20,253 bases of DNA from Proteromonas lacertae (Eukaryota; Sar; Bigyra; Opalinata; Proteromonadidae): contig NGBS01000619.1 in the NCBI GenBank assembly GCA_002245135.1, positions 1 through 20,253 on the forward strand, in the 5' to 3' direction. The translations under genes and the position numbers were made by a program. Each line of letters opens with the position of its first letter. Within the stretch, counting starts at the first letter, position 1. The notes under the pieces are model-generated. The model worked only from the letters and a program-made list of their open reading frames with translations. It was not told where the DNA came from and searched no databases. Below, piece by piece: positions 9,043-16,590 of this stretch.

Positions 9043-9724
9043 AACATTTTCCTGCTCTTATTTCAGCTGCACTATTATAATGTTCATTATTCATTATGTT
9101 AAAATCATTTTCTGGTTCTGGATGTCTTTCATCAATTTCATAATGAGTTTTTTTAATTCTTCTATTTTCTAGTTGTGTAACACCTATTCTCTCTTTTGGG
9201 TGTAAAACAACAAATGGATTTCTTTGTAATATAAAATCAGATGCCATACACAATTTATCAATACCATCTGCTATACGAGTTTTAAATATGCCACATTCTC
9301 TTGCATTAGCAGAGTTTTCATTTCCTGTTAATTTTGGATTATAAGCTTCTAATGGTTTACCATGCGCAAAAGGACCTGTTACAAATAAATTCTTACACCA
9401 ATTAAACATTTTCATATGTTCATCATATAAATTATATATTCTATTAAACTCATGATTTGGCCAACCTATTGGAATAAGTCTATATTGAATAATTAATGCT
9501 TTGTTAAATCTTTTCACTTCTTGATCCACATAATTATTTAAATCATCTTCACTTATATTTTGAAATGGTATGACTTGATTCCTTCTATGTCTTCTTCTAT
9601 GTCTTATTCTGCTCATATCAATAGGTACATTGTCTTCATTTTCTTCATCTTCATATTCATCATCATCTGTGGGTCCATCTTCTTCATCATCATTTGAATT
9701 GTTAACTTGAGGTTGCGGTTGCAT
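9032..9724 (-). CDS. Acidic-then-basic headed protein of unknown function
   Basis: 230 residues, looks whole. Residues 12-31 are nearly all Asp/Glu, followed directly by an Arg/His-rich patch (RIRHRRRHRRNQ, 39-50) that could act as a nuclear localisation or nucleic-acid-binding signal. The rest looks folded, with helical stretches (EDDLNNYVDQEVKRFNKALI) and a central part rich in aromatic residues (WPNHEFNRIYNLYDEHMKMFNWCKNLF). No family is recognised. It shares an 11-base overlap with the downstream 667-codon gene, so the two are probably expressed together. Upstream, at 9739-9763, a variant of the shared motif faces this gene, while the penton gene starts on the other strand at 9804. Confidence 0.65.
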   Translation of the reverse strand: MQPQPQVNNSNDDEEDGPTDDDEYEDEENEDNVPIDMSRIRHRRRHRRNQVIPFQNISEDDLNNYVDQEVKRFNKALIIQYRLIPIGWPNHEFNRIYNLYDEHMKMFNWCKNLFVTGPFAHGKPLEAYNPKLTGNENSANARECGIFKTRIADGIDKLCMASDFILQRNPFVVLHPKERIGVTQLENRRIKKTHYEIDERHPEPENDFNIMNNEHYNSAAEIRAGKCYAK

Positions 9725-9738
9725 ATATATATAACAAT

Positions 9739-9763
9739 ATATAAATTAAAGAATAATTCAAAT
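9739..9763 (-). promoter_or_regulatory. Variant of shared upstream motif before the gene starting at 9724
   Basis: On the minus strand it reads TTTGAATTATTCTTTAATTT followed by TATATA, about 15-40 bases upstream of the ATG. It keeps the ATTCTT(T/A) core but is less exact than the 5.6 and 6.4 kb copies. It lies in the 79-base divergent gap shared with the penton gene. Confidence 0.4.
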
Positions 9764-9803
9764 AAAATTATATTTTAATATTTCTCAACAATTATAAAAC
9801 ATA

Positions 9804-10775
9804 ATGCAACCAAAAGATAGTAACAACATATTAGCTAATAGAAGAACATTGTTCTTAACAACATCAGACTATAATGAAAAATTATCTAATAAATGGGTTA
9901 GATGTATTAATACTCCAACTATTACTGAAAAATATCAATATATGAGTTTAATTACTGCAGTTATTCCAAATAACTTCTATACAGTACAAGATGAAGTAAA
10001 TGATCATATTCTCTTTAATTTCACTTACTACGAATGCATAAATCCAGATAAAACAAATCCAGCAGAATGGGAAAAACCTGAGAATCAGCTTGGACCTTAT
10101 TATAAAACTATTGATGCTAAAATACCTCAAAGAAATTATACTGGTAAAGAATTATTAGAATTTTTTAGTAATAAGTTACTATCGTTAAGTTTTGCAGAAA
10201 TAGCAGGTGCAGCAGGACCATTGCCAGATGAAGATCTTTCACAAAACTATCCGTTTCGTAAAATAGATGATCAAACAGATATACTTCAATTTAGTGAAAG
10301 TTCAGAAAATAGATTACACTTAAAATTCAAATACTTAACTCATTTTGGTAGATTATATTTCACAGATTTTAGCATTGAATTCCCTAACTTAGTTTATAAG
10401 TTATATGGTGTAGATGAGATGAACAAAAAGTTAGATATTTATCATACAGCAGCTCCAATTGAAGCATTTTTTAATAATATTGATATAGAATATGACAAAA
10501 TATTGCCTAATCAACCGTCTTTAATTTGGGTGTCATTCATACAAATTAGATGTGATTGGGTTAATAGTGGTGAGAATTCAATGGTTTTAGCTAACATACC
10601 TGTGAAAGATCTTAATACTAACTACACCACATTCACTAATCCACAAATTGAATGGACAGCTAAGAAGATGCAATATCACGAATATCAACGAATGACTATA
10701 TCAGTCACACAACAAGATGGTTATGCAATTTATTTAAAAAACTTACCTATTTATTTTGAGATCATTTTGTATTAA
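9804..10775 (+). CDS. Penton-like minor capsid protein
   Basis: 323 residues, looks whole. Two segments are typical of Polinton-type minor capsid (penton) proteins with a single jelly roll: LITAVIPNNFYTV (residues 49-61), where the chain moves from an N-terminal arm into the first strand, and IPQRNYTGKELLEFFSNKL (107-124), the pattern seen before the helix of that fold. The C-terminus ends in a strand-like hydrophobic stretch (LPIYFEIILY). It is followed 53 bases later by the major capsid gene, the usual penton-MCP neighbourhood. It would form the vertex capsomers. The family call rests on motif recall and gene order, not on an alignment. Confidence 0.75.
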   Translation: MQPKDSNNILANRRTLFLTTSDYNEKLSNKWVRCINTPTITEKYQYMSLITAVIPNNFYTVQDEVNDHILFNFTYYECINPDKTNPAEWEKPENQLGPYYKTIDAKIPQRNYTGKELLEFFSNKLLSLSFAEIAGAAGPLPDEDLSQNYPFRKIDDQTDILQFSESSENRLHLKFKYLTHFGRLYFTDFSIEFPNLVYKLYGVDEMNKKLDIYHTAAPIEAFFNNIDIEYDKILPNQPSLIWVSFIQIRCDWVNSGENSMVLANIPVKDLNTNYTTFTNPQIEWTAKKMQYHEYQRMTISVTQQDGYAIYLKNLPIYFEIILY

Positions 10776-10789
10776 TAAATTTCTTGCTA
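10771..10789 (+). promoter_or_regulatory. Variant of shared upstream motif before the major capsid gene
   Basis: ATTAATAAATTTCTTGCTA, about 40 bases before the ATG at 10829, matches the AATAAATTCTT core with one extra T. It overlaps the last codons of the penton gene. Confidence 0.4.
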
Positions 10790-10828
10790 TTTTTAAGTAT
10801 TTTTTAATCTTTTAAAATAACATAAATT

Positions 10829-12250
10829 ATGTCAATCACTGCTATACCTAATTCACAAAAGCATGAAAGCATTGTGCCAGCTTACATACCAATTTACAAC
10901 CATATTTTAGTTACTCCAAACCAAAGCAGGAATGAGACTGTTTTATCTTTAAATTCAAACAGTGATGCTATTACATTTGAAATATCTGGTGATAATTGTG
11001 TTGACTTATCAAAAAGCTATTTTGAATTCATATTAGATTATACTACAGGTCAAACTAGAGCTCATGCTGCTGCAGATTCAGGTAATTGGGATATGCCTTT
11101 TGTACCTAAAAGAGATACTAGTGCAAATAATTTAGATAAACTAACATTGAAGAATACTATGAATTTTGGTACATTAAAAGTATACAACAAAACAGGAACT
11201 TTGCTATGTGATTTGGATACTAGTTATAATGAATATAGAGATTTAGCTCATGAAATTGCAAATCAATTTCCTTATGATTTAAAAGAACCAGATTATTACA
11301 AGAAAATATTTGATGGTTTAGGATTTAATACTGCAAATCAAAAAATAGGTGAAAATTTATTATGTCATTCAGCTAATACATTAAATCCAAGTGGAGGTGT
11401 TCAAAATTATTATGTAATGCAAAATGGTATGACAGATACATTACATGGTCAAATACTGTGTAGATTTCATTTTGCAGACATATACAATACTATTTTAGCT
11501 TTGAAGAATGATATTTATTTTGGTGAAGTAATATACATACAATTCACATTTGCACCTATAATGAATTGGGTTCATCATAATGATGGAGATAAATATATAA
11601 ACCAATGGCAAGCATTTTTAGGAATGAAAATAGTTAATCCTCATCTTTATGTTTGTTATAACAAAGATCCAACTTGCAATGCCAATACCATCAATTATTC
11701 AACTCATCATCCTATTGACTTTACTGATTTTAACATAGTTCAAATAACTAAAGATCCTATTCCAGGTAATAGTACTTTTAACTATAACTTCAGTATTAAT
11801 AGCAGTATAGGAAGTTATGTTAAGTTTATATTATACAGAGCATACATAAATGATGCTTATATAAGAACTATAGTTCCTTTTGATAAAGAAGAAGATAGAA
11901 TTAGATGGCAAATTAATGATTTTGTCTATACTCCTGATTATTTATATCCTGCAAAATATCAAACTTGGGAATATATGAGAAATATTATTCAAAATACATT
12001 ATATGAAAAATGTTCAGCATATTCATTCCCTTATAGATTCTTTGATGTATTAAATTTCAGTACTGATCGATTAACTGAATTAAAATTAAGAGCTGGTAAA
12101 GACTTAGCAAGTGATTTAAAAATTACATTAGATTGCTCAAATCATGATTTTGATACTGCAAAAAATACTTATACAATTCATCATAAATTCTATATTATTA
12201 CAGGTAAACAATTAGTTATTGGACCAAGAGGTGTTGAGAAAGTAGTATAA
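10829..12250 (+). CDS. Major capsid protein, double jelly-roll type
   Basis: 473 residues, looks whole and in the usual size range of Polinton major capsid proteins. The N-terminal region has the expected order. A short arm leads to a Thr/Ser-rich strand (NETVLSLNSNSDAITFEI) and then VDLSKSYFEFILDY (58-71), resembling the conserved 'DLs.SyL' start of the first jelly roll. Later strands include YVKFILYRAYINDAYIRTIVP and RFFDVLNFSTDRLTELK. No signal or membrane segment is seen. The gene sits between the penton and packaging ATPase genes on the same strand, the capsid block order of the family. It would form the main capsomers of an icosahedral particle. The assignment rests on context and recognisable N-terminal pattern; a structure prediction of this frame would settle it. 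Confidence 0.8.
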   Translation: MSITAIPNSQKHESIVPAYIPIYNHILVTPNQSRNETVLSLNSNSDAITFEISGDNCVDLSKSYFEFILDYTTGQTRAHAAADSGNWDMPFVPKRDTSANNLDKLTLKNTMNFGTLKVYNKTGTLLCDLDTSYNEYRDLAHEIANQFPYDLKEPDYYKKIFDGLGFNTANQKIGENLLCHSANTLNPSGGVQNYYVMQNGMTDTLHGQILCRFHFADIYNTILALKNDIYFGEVIYIQFTFAPIMNWVHHNDGDKYINQWQAFLGMKIVNPHLYVCYNKDPTCNANTINYSTHHPIDFTDFNIVQITKDPIPGNSTFNYNFSINSSIGSYVKFILYRAYINDAYIRTIVPFDKEEDRIRWQINDFVYTPDYLYPAKYQTWEYMRNIIQNTLYEKCSAYSFPYRFFDVLNFSTDRLTELKLRAGKDLASDLKITLDCSNHDFDTAKNTYTIHHKFYIITGKQLVIGPRGVEKVV

Positions 12251-12309
12251 ATAACACTTTATTATTGACTTCTATTTTTATTTTTTGATTTCTCACTACA
12301 TAATATATA

Positions 12310-12325
12310 TATATATATATATATA
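12310..12325 (+). repeat. TA dinucleotide run before the ATPase gene
   Basis: A run of alternating T and A fills most of 12303-12325, just before the ATG at 12330. It may act as a TATA-like region. Slippage here could vary between copies. Confidence 0.6.
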
Positions 12326-12329
12326 CACT

Positions 12330-13092
12330 ATGTTTAAATTTGAAAAAATAAATAATATACAAATTGAACCTGTTGATGGTGGTGAGTCATTTGATCCTAA
12401 GAAAATTCTGGGATATGATTACTTTAATGAGCCTTTCTGCAATATTTTTATTGTAGGCTCGTAAGAATAGTGGTAAAACCACTTTGATATACAATATATT
12501 AAGACATATTATAGATCCAAAATATAAGAAAAAACAACATGTACATTTTTTCGTAGGCACAATTAAACAAGATAGGATATATGATTCAATTAAAGAGTTA
12601 TTAGATTATAATGAAATTAGTTATGATGAAAACGATTCATTATTTGAACCTTATTCAGGAGATAATTTAGTAGAGAAGTTAATGAAATCAATTGATGATA
12701 CAAACAAAGATAATTATGAGTATGCAGAACATATTATAATATTTGATGATCTTAGTTTAGAGTTGAAAACAGCTAATATCATACCAGTATTAATGAAAGA
12801 AAATAGACATTTAAAATCAAAAATTATAATTAGTAGTCAATATATTACTGATATAGTGCCTTCAGCAAGATCACAAGTAGATTATTGTTTAACATTTTAT
12901 GGATTGAGTAATAGAAATTTGTTTGACTTATACAACTCATTGAATATATGGATACCTGAATATGAAACATTTAAAGAGTTATATTTAGCTGTTACTAAGC
13001 CACAATATAACTTCTTATATATTGATAATGTTAAAAAAGTGTTTAGAGCTAACTTTAATATTTTGATTGAAGATCATTCTGAAGTTTCTTGA
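12330..13092 (+). pseudogene. A32/HerA-FtsK-like genome-packaging ATPase, broken
   Basis: This would pump element DNA into the capsid. The Walker A loop (NSGKTT) lies near 12466-12483. Walker B is a hydrophobic run ending in Asp-Asp (HIIIFDDL, about 12730-12753). A polar strand with Gln (IIISSQY, about 12823-12843) fits the sensor region of this clade. The total of about 250 codons matches the family's compact packaging ATPases. The gene follows the major capsid gene on the same strand, as in other Polintons. It looks broken, with about one break. The downstream gene starts at its stop codon (TGATG overlap), suggesting coupled expression. The family is confident. Confidence 0.85.
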
Positions 13093-13922
13093 TGTTTTTA
13101 TTAATTTTGTTATTTTATTGTTTATTAATTCAAAAAATGTTTATTGGGGAACGAAATACTTCAGATATAAATATTGATACAGATAAGCTTGCTAAAGATA
13201 TAGCTGACAAAATAAATATACAACCTACTGATCCTGATACTATTGTTAAACCTATTAATAATCATACTGATACTCAAATAAATAATATTATTACACCTGT
13301 TAATGATATCAAAACTACTACAAATACTATATATGGTAAATGTCAAGAAATATATAATGTTGTAAATAATAGCTCTGGAGGTAGCACTACAATAGTTAAT
13401 AATTCTGTATCACCTAAATTATTGCATACTGAATATACATATTGGTCAGTTAATTTCTATATATTTCAAGATGGTTCCATCAATCAATATGAATCTACTG
13501 TAAAAGTACCTATAAAAATTCAAATGTTTGAACATTTTATGAGAATCAAAATATATAATGGCCTTGTTTTAAAAAATCATGATGATGGTTATGGATTTAT
13601 ATTATATCTAGATGACAATCATGTTATTAAAGCTGAACCAGGTAAAGAAGATTTATTGCAACAATATTATAACAAATTATTAGAAACATACTTTGTAGAT
13701 GGTAGTAATGGAATATACTTCCCTATACAAGGTGTAATAAATGAAACTTCACAACCTGCAATTAATGATTATGGATGTTTTTGGCCTATATTAAGAAATA
13801 ATAATAATAAATGTAATCTTTATATAGAACGAAAAGGTCTTGATGCATATTCATATCAAGCATTCCCACCTCAAGTTATTATAACAGAGTGGATGGATAC
13901 AGGTGTTACAGAACCATTTTAA
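13092..13922 (+). CDS. Membrane-anchored protein of unknown function at the end of the capsid block
   Basis: 276 residues from the ATG at 13092, which overlaps the ATPase stop as TGATG. Residues 1-13 (MFLLILLFYCLLI) form a short hydrophobic N-terminal segment, a signal anchor or signal peptide. Next is a Thr/Asn/Asp/Ile-rich stalk with repeated NNITTP-like pieces, then a globular domain from about residue 115 rich in Tyr and strands (YTYWSVNFYIFQDGSINQYE, GYGFILYLDDN, NKCNLYIERKG). No family is recognised. A head on a stalk fits a vertex spike, fibre or receptor-binding protein, and its place beside capsid and packaging genes supports a virion role. This is inference. Confidence 0.6.
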   Translation: MFLLILLFYCLLIQKMFIGERNTSDINIDTDKLAKDIADKINIQPTDPDTIVKPINNHTDTQINNIITPVNDIKTTTNTIYGKCQEIYNVVNNSSGGSTTIVNNSVSPKLLHTEYTYWSVNFYIFQDGSINQYESTVKVPIKIQMFEHFMRIKIYNGLVLKNHDDGYGFILYLDDNHVIKAEPGKEDLLQQYYNKLLETYFVDGSNGIYFPIQGVINETSQPAINDYGCFWPILRNNNNKCNLYIERKGLDAYSYQAFPPQVIITEWMDTGVTEPF

Positions 13923-14057
13923 TCTTTATTATGATTATTTTATTATGTTTATTATAAAATTTATTATATTTTTATTATATTATATGATTTTTATTAAATT
14001 ACGCATATTTTTAAACCCTGTCCCAAATCATTTTAAGATAGAGATTCGTTTTAAAAT

Positions 14058-14537
14058 TTAGACTATGTTTATCGTAGTTTGATCATTGTTTCCTTTAACT
14101 TCTTCTTGTGCTTCTTCTTCCTCATCATCATCACTATCATCAAATATATAATTCTTCTTTACATAATGTTTCAACATAGGATTCTTCTTCAAATGAACAC
14201 TTCCCATTCCTTCAGGTAGTGTTAACCATTCAATATACTTATCAAACACTGCAAAATAATGTCTATTTAATCCTCTTGGTTTTACTGATGGTTTAATATC
14301 GAAAAGCATCATATAATATCTCTTATCACTATACTTTGTCCACATCTTTTGATGGCAAATAGCACAGAATTCATTATAAGACTTTATCTCTTCCTTAGGT
14401 AATGGGCTATCTAAAACTGCACTTATGTTATGGTTAAAATATAAGTAAAACTTACATGTTCCACATATACACTTATCTAAATAATCTTCATTATTTCTAA
14501 ATGAACAAAAGAAAGCAAAGTTTACTGAAGCACACAT
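14058..14537 (-). CDS. Cys-rich zinc-binding candidate with acidic tail
   Basis: 159 residues, looks whole. CICGTC (C23, C25, C28) and CAICH (C58, C61, H62) make two possible zinc ligand pairs about 30 residues apart. The middle is aromatic (RYYMMLFDIKP, HYFAVFDKYIEWLTLP). The tail has an acidic run (DDSDDDEEEEAQEE). It does not match RING or a known treble clef closely enough to name. It is convergent with the plus-strand capsid block, with about 135 AT-rich bases between. A regulatory or nucleic-acid role is possible but not shown. Confidence 0.55.
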   Translation of the reverse strand: MCASVNFAFFCSFRNNEDYLDKCICGTCKFYLYFNHNISAVLDSPLPKEEIKSYNEFCAICHQKMWTKYSDKRYYMMLFDIKPSVKPRGLNRHYFAVFDKYIEWLTLPEGMGSVHLKKNPMLKHYVKKNYIFDDSDDDEEEEAQEEVKGNNDQTTINIV

Positions 14538-14892
14538 ATTTTATATTTTTTTGATAAAAAACGGTTTTTCTAAAATTTCAGGAAAATCAAAACTGTTTCT
14601 TTTTTCTGTTTATAACAACAGTTTCTCGTCAGAATTTCGATTTAGTAAAAAATATAGAATACTGTAGATAATTCTTTAAATATATATTTTTGATACTATT
14701 TAAATTCTTTTGAATGTTTTTAACTACACTATATAAATCCATGAATAAATTGATAAATGAAAAAAAATAACCAAAAAAAAAAGTAAGAACGCATTCTGTA
14801 GCTTGGCCATCACACTATTTAATCACTAAGTCCTAGTCAGGCTACACAGGACACGCTACTTACTTACATAGAAATACATTTCTTATTCTATA

Positions 14893-14930
14893 AAGTAGCT
14901 ACCCTGCCGGGGTAGAACAGGTAGCTACTT
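14893..14930. repeat. Perfect 11-bp inverted repeat (hairpin)
   Basis: AAGTAGCTACC and its exact reverse complement GGTAGCTACTT are separated by 16 bases containing CCGGGG. One extra C aside, CTG/CAG extends the stem inward. It is the strongest hairpin in the window outside AT repeats. Confidence 0.75.
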
Positions 14931-15062
14931 ATCTATTTCTACACATTATTTCTACTATCCTACGCTAAAAACTATTAAAAATATAAAAATAGAATTTGAC
15001 CCATAAATTTATTCACACACTAAAATATATACACAATTTTAAATTCACCACTTGCTCCAGTA

Positions 15063-15145
15063 TAACCCGTACCAAAAACTAATTCACACTCAAATCGCTT
15101 ATTCTTACCTGTAGAAGGCACCTAAGAATAGTCTGGTACGGTTTA
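15063..15145. repeat. Nested inverted repeats (long stem with inner stem)
   Basis: TAACCCGTACCA at 15063-15074 pairs with TGGTACGGTTTA at 15134-15145 (11 of 12 positions). Between them ATTCTTA (15101-15107) pairs with TAAGAAT (15123-15129). The nested order suggests a folded RNA or a cruciform rather than chance. Confidence 0.6.
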
Positions 15146-15216
15146 CCCACATACAGTGATATTCTTACGGTTATACATATATCTGATATATATATATATA
15201 TATATAATTTTATTAG

Positions 15217-15798
15217 CTGCACCAGTAACAGGTCGTCCTTTTAATCCATTTAATCCATATCGATTATATATCAAAATCGATAATCCTAATGATGAACCTC
15301 CAAAAGTAGAAGAAAAATCGCCAATGTATATTTTATATTATTTATATATATATATATATATTTATTTATAGTTATTCACCAACAACACCACCTGATCATG
15401 TTAATGATTTAATCAATTTAACGGTAGGTGATGAACATCGTGAATCAATGTATATTTTATATTATTTATATATATATATATATATTATTTATAGATATTC
15501 ACCAGTACCACCACCACCATCTTCATCTGATACCTTAACCTACGAAGAAATCAAAAAGCTGCGTAATGAAAGCTTAGTAGGTAAAAGGATCAGAGATGGT
15601 AGAAGAAGAGCCAAGGCAGAAAGAGAAGAGCTCAATTTCAAAGTTGCTAGTGACATGTCACTAGCTATGGACCTCCAGCGTTATTATGATACAATGTTCA
15701 AAAAACAAGAGTTAGAAGAAAAAATGATGAAGAAGCACAGATTAAATCCTAAAGTGTTAAAGAGTATCACTAAGAAGGTATTAAAAGATAAAAACTAA
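15217..15798 (+). CDS. Spliced gene with twin introns; proline-rich head and basic helical tail, unknown function
   Basis: Three coding stretches are separated by two short GT...AG introns (15326-15371 and 15450-15494), both interrupting an ATN codon after its second base. The first stretch (TGRPFNPFNPYRL, NDEPPKVEEKSP) probably follows a further AT-rich intron ending with the AG at 15215-15216. Its beginning was not found, so the 5' end is open. The middle stretch is short and acidic. The last has a PVPPPPSSS piece, then a long charged helix (KRIRDGRRRAKAEREELNFK, KKQELEEKMMKKHRLNPK) ending in Lys-rich residues. Codons are less AT-biased than in the capsid genes (CTGCGT, GACCTCCAGCGT, GAGCTC). 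It may be a later addition to the element or carry host-derived sequence. No family is recognised. Confidence 0.6.
15326..15371 (+). other. Short intron 1 of the spliced gene (46 bp)
   Basis: Starts GTATATTTT, ends TTATTTATAG, and is otherwise almost only A and T. It is nearly identical to the intron at 15450-15494, differing mainly by a few bases in the TA run near the acceptor. The coding frame runs open across both sides when it is treated as spliced out. Confidence 0.7.
15450..15494 (+). other. Short intron 2 of the spliced gene (45 bp), near-copy of intron 1
   Basis: Same donor (GTATATTTTATATT) and acceptor (ATTTATAG) as intron 1, same phase, and similar exon bases on both sides (CAAT before, TATTCACCA after). 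Confidence 0.7.
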
Positions 15799-15885
15799 TT
15801 AGATAAAGTAATGTTATAATTAACACTTTTTTACTATTGATTGAATTGTTTTTGTTATTTCTTTTTTTTCTATATAAAATAAATA

Positions 15886-15939
15886 AAAATAACATAAACC
15901 AATAAAATAAAACGAAAATAACATAAACCAATAAAATAA
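15886..15939. repeat. 25-bp direct repeat, two copies
   Basis: A 25-base AT-rich unit beginning AAAATAACATAAACC lies at 15886-15910 and again at 15915-15939. A partial third start (CGAAAATAAC) follows. It lies in the gap between the spliced gene and the zinc-finger gene. Confidence 0.65.
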
Positions 15940-15979
15940 TCGAAAATAACAAGTGTTTTTCAACACTATAATTTTCGAT
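15939..15979. repeat. Nested perfect hairpin upstream of the zinc-finger gene
   Basis: ATCGAAAAT (15939-15947) pairs exactly with ATTTTCGAT (15971-15979). Inside it AGTGTT (15952-15957) pairs with AACACT (15962-15967) around a TTTC loop. It is 58 bases before the ATG at 16037 and could be a terminator-like, regulatory or cruciform site. Confidence 0.55.
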
Positions 15980-16036
15980 AAGATTTTCATTATAAATTTT
16001 CTTTACATTATTTTTTCTTTTTTTAAAAAAAGAAAA

Positions 16037-16492
16037 ATGGATTCAAGTGAAGAAAAGTATTGCAATCGATGTAAACATATTAAACCTATAAATGAATTTA
16101 TGGGTGAAAGAGGTAAAATTTCATCATTATGCAATCAATGTAAAGAATATAGGAGATGTTATCAGACAATATATAGAAGCAAAAAAATGAATGAACTTAG
16201 AAGTATATTTGTTGATGGTGATGATAAATTTAAATGTCGTTATTGTGCTCGTTTCTTTAAAAATGAGTATAGATCAAAAGAAATTACATTATGTAAAGTG
16301 TGTTTTAAATTCTTATTAAAATTCTTTAATAATAGTCGTAAATATTTAGGTAAAGAAATATATAGTAAAGATAATAAAATAAGATGTTTTATATGCAGAA
16401 AAATGAAACCTGCTTTTAAAATACATAGCAATAATAGATGCAAGAAATGCATGAGACATTATATTCATAAACTTAATAAAATACAATTATAA
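16037..16492 (+). CDS. Triple zinc-finger (CxxC-CxxC) protein
   Basis: 151 residues from the ATG at 16037. The frame is open upstream, but the extra residues would be a hydrophobic AT-run translation and the charged MDSSEEKYC start is more natural. Six CxxC pairs form three units: C9/C12 with C32/C35, C67/C70 with C86/C89, and C117/C120 with C135/C138. Units one and three share a wording after the first pair (CKHIKP, CRKMKP), so the units look duplicated. The chain is otherwise rich in Lys, Arg and aromatic residues. Short zinc-ribbon or treble-clef units of this kind usually bind nucleic acid or protein. A transcription-factor role for the element is possible. No named family is recognised. 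Confidence 0.7.
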   Translation: MDSSEEKYCNRCKHIKPINEFMGERGKISSLCNQCKEYRRCYQTIYRSKKMNELRSIFVDGDDKFKCRYCARFFKNEYRSKEITLCKVCFKFLLKFFNNSRKYLGKEIYSKDNKIRCFICRKMKPAFKIHSNNRCKKCMRHYIHKLNKIQL

Positions 16493-16590
16493 AAATTGTT
16501 AAATATATATATATATATTGAATCATTATTTTTATTTGGGTTTTTCTTAATATATAATAGAGTTTTTAAGTGTATTTATATATATATATA

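Larger units (their letters stand above)
14540..15216. other. Non-coding stretch with GC-richer, inverted-repeat-rich island
   Basis: No convincing reading frame on either strand over nearly 680 bases. The left part (14540-14780) is plain AT-rich DNA. From about 14780 to 15180 the base composition is visibly richer in G and C than elsewhere, and inverted repeats are dense: 14893-14903 with 14920-14930, 15063-15074 with 15134-15145, and 15101-15107 with 15123-15129. GTAAGAA near 14783 is also mirrored by TTCTTAC near 15162. This could be a structured RNA gene, a replication or packaging signal, or a small foreign insertion. No tRNA or rRNA core could be recognised. Confidence 0.6.

Noticed and set aside
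12303-12325. TA run as a terminal repeat or integration site
   Set aside because: It lies inside the capsid block just before an ATG. Similar runs occur in many AT-rich gaps of this window.
14780-14930. tRNA or 5S rRNA in the GC-richer island
   Set aside because: No TTCGA-type T-arm, anticodon arm layout or 5S internal control region could be recognised, although hairpins are present.
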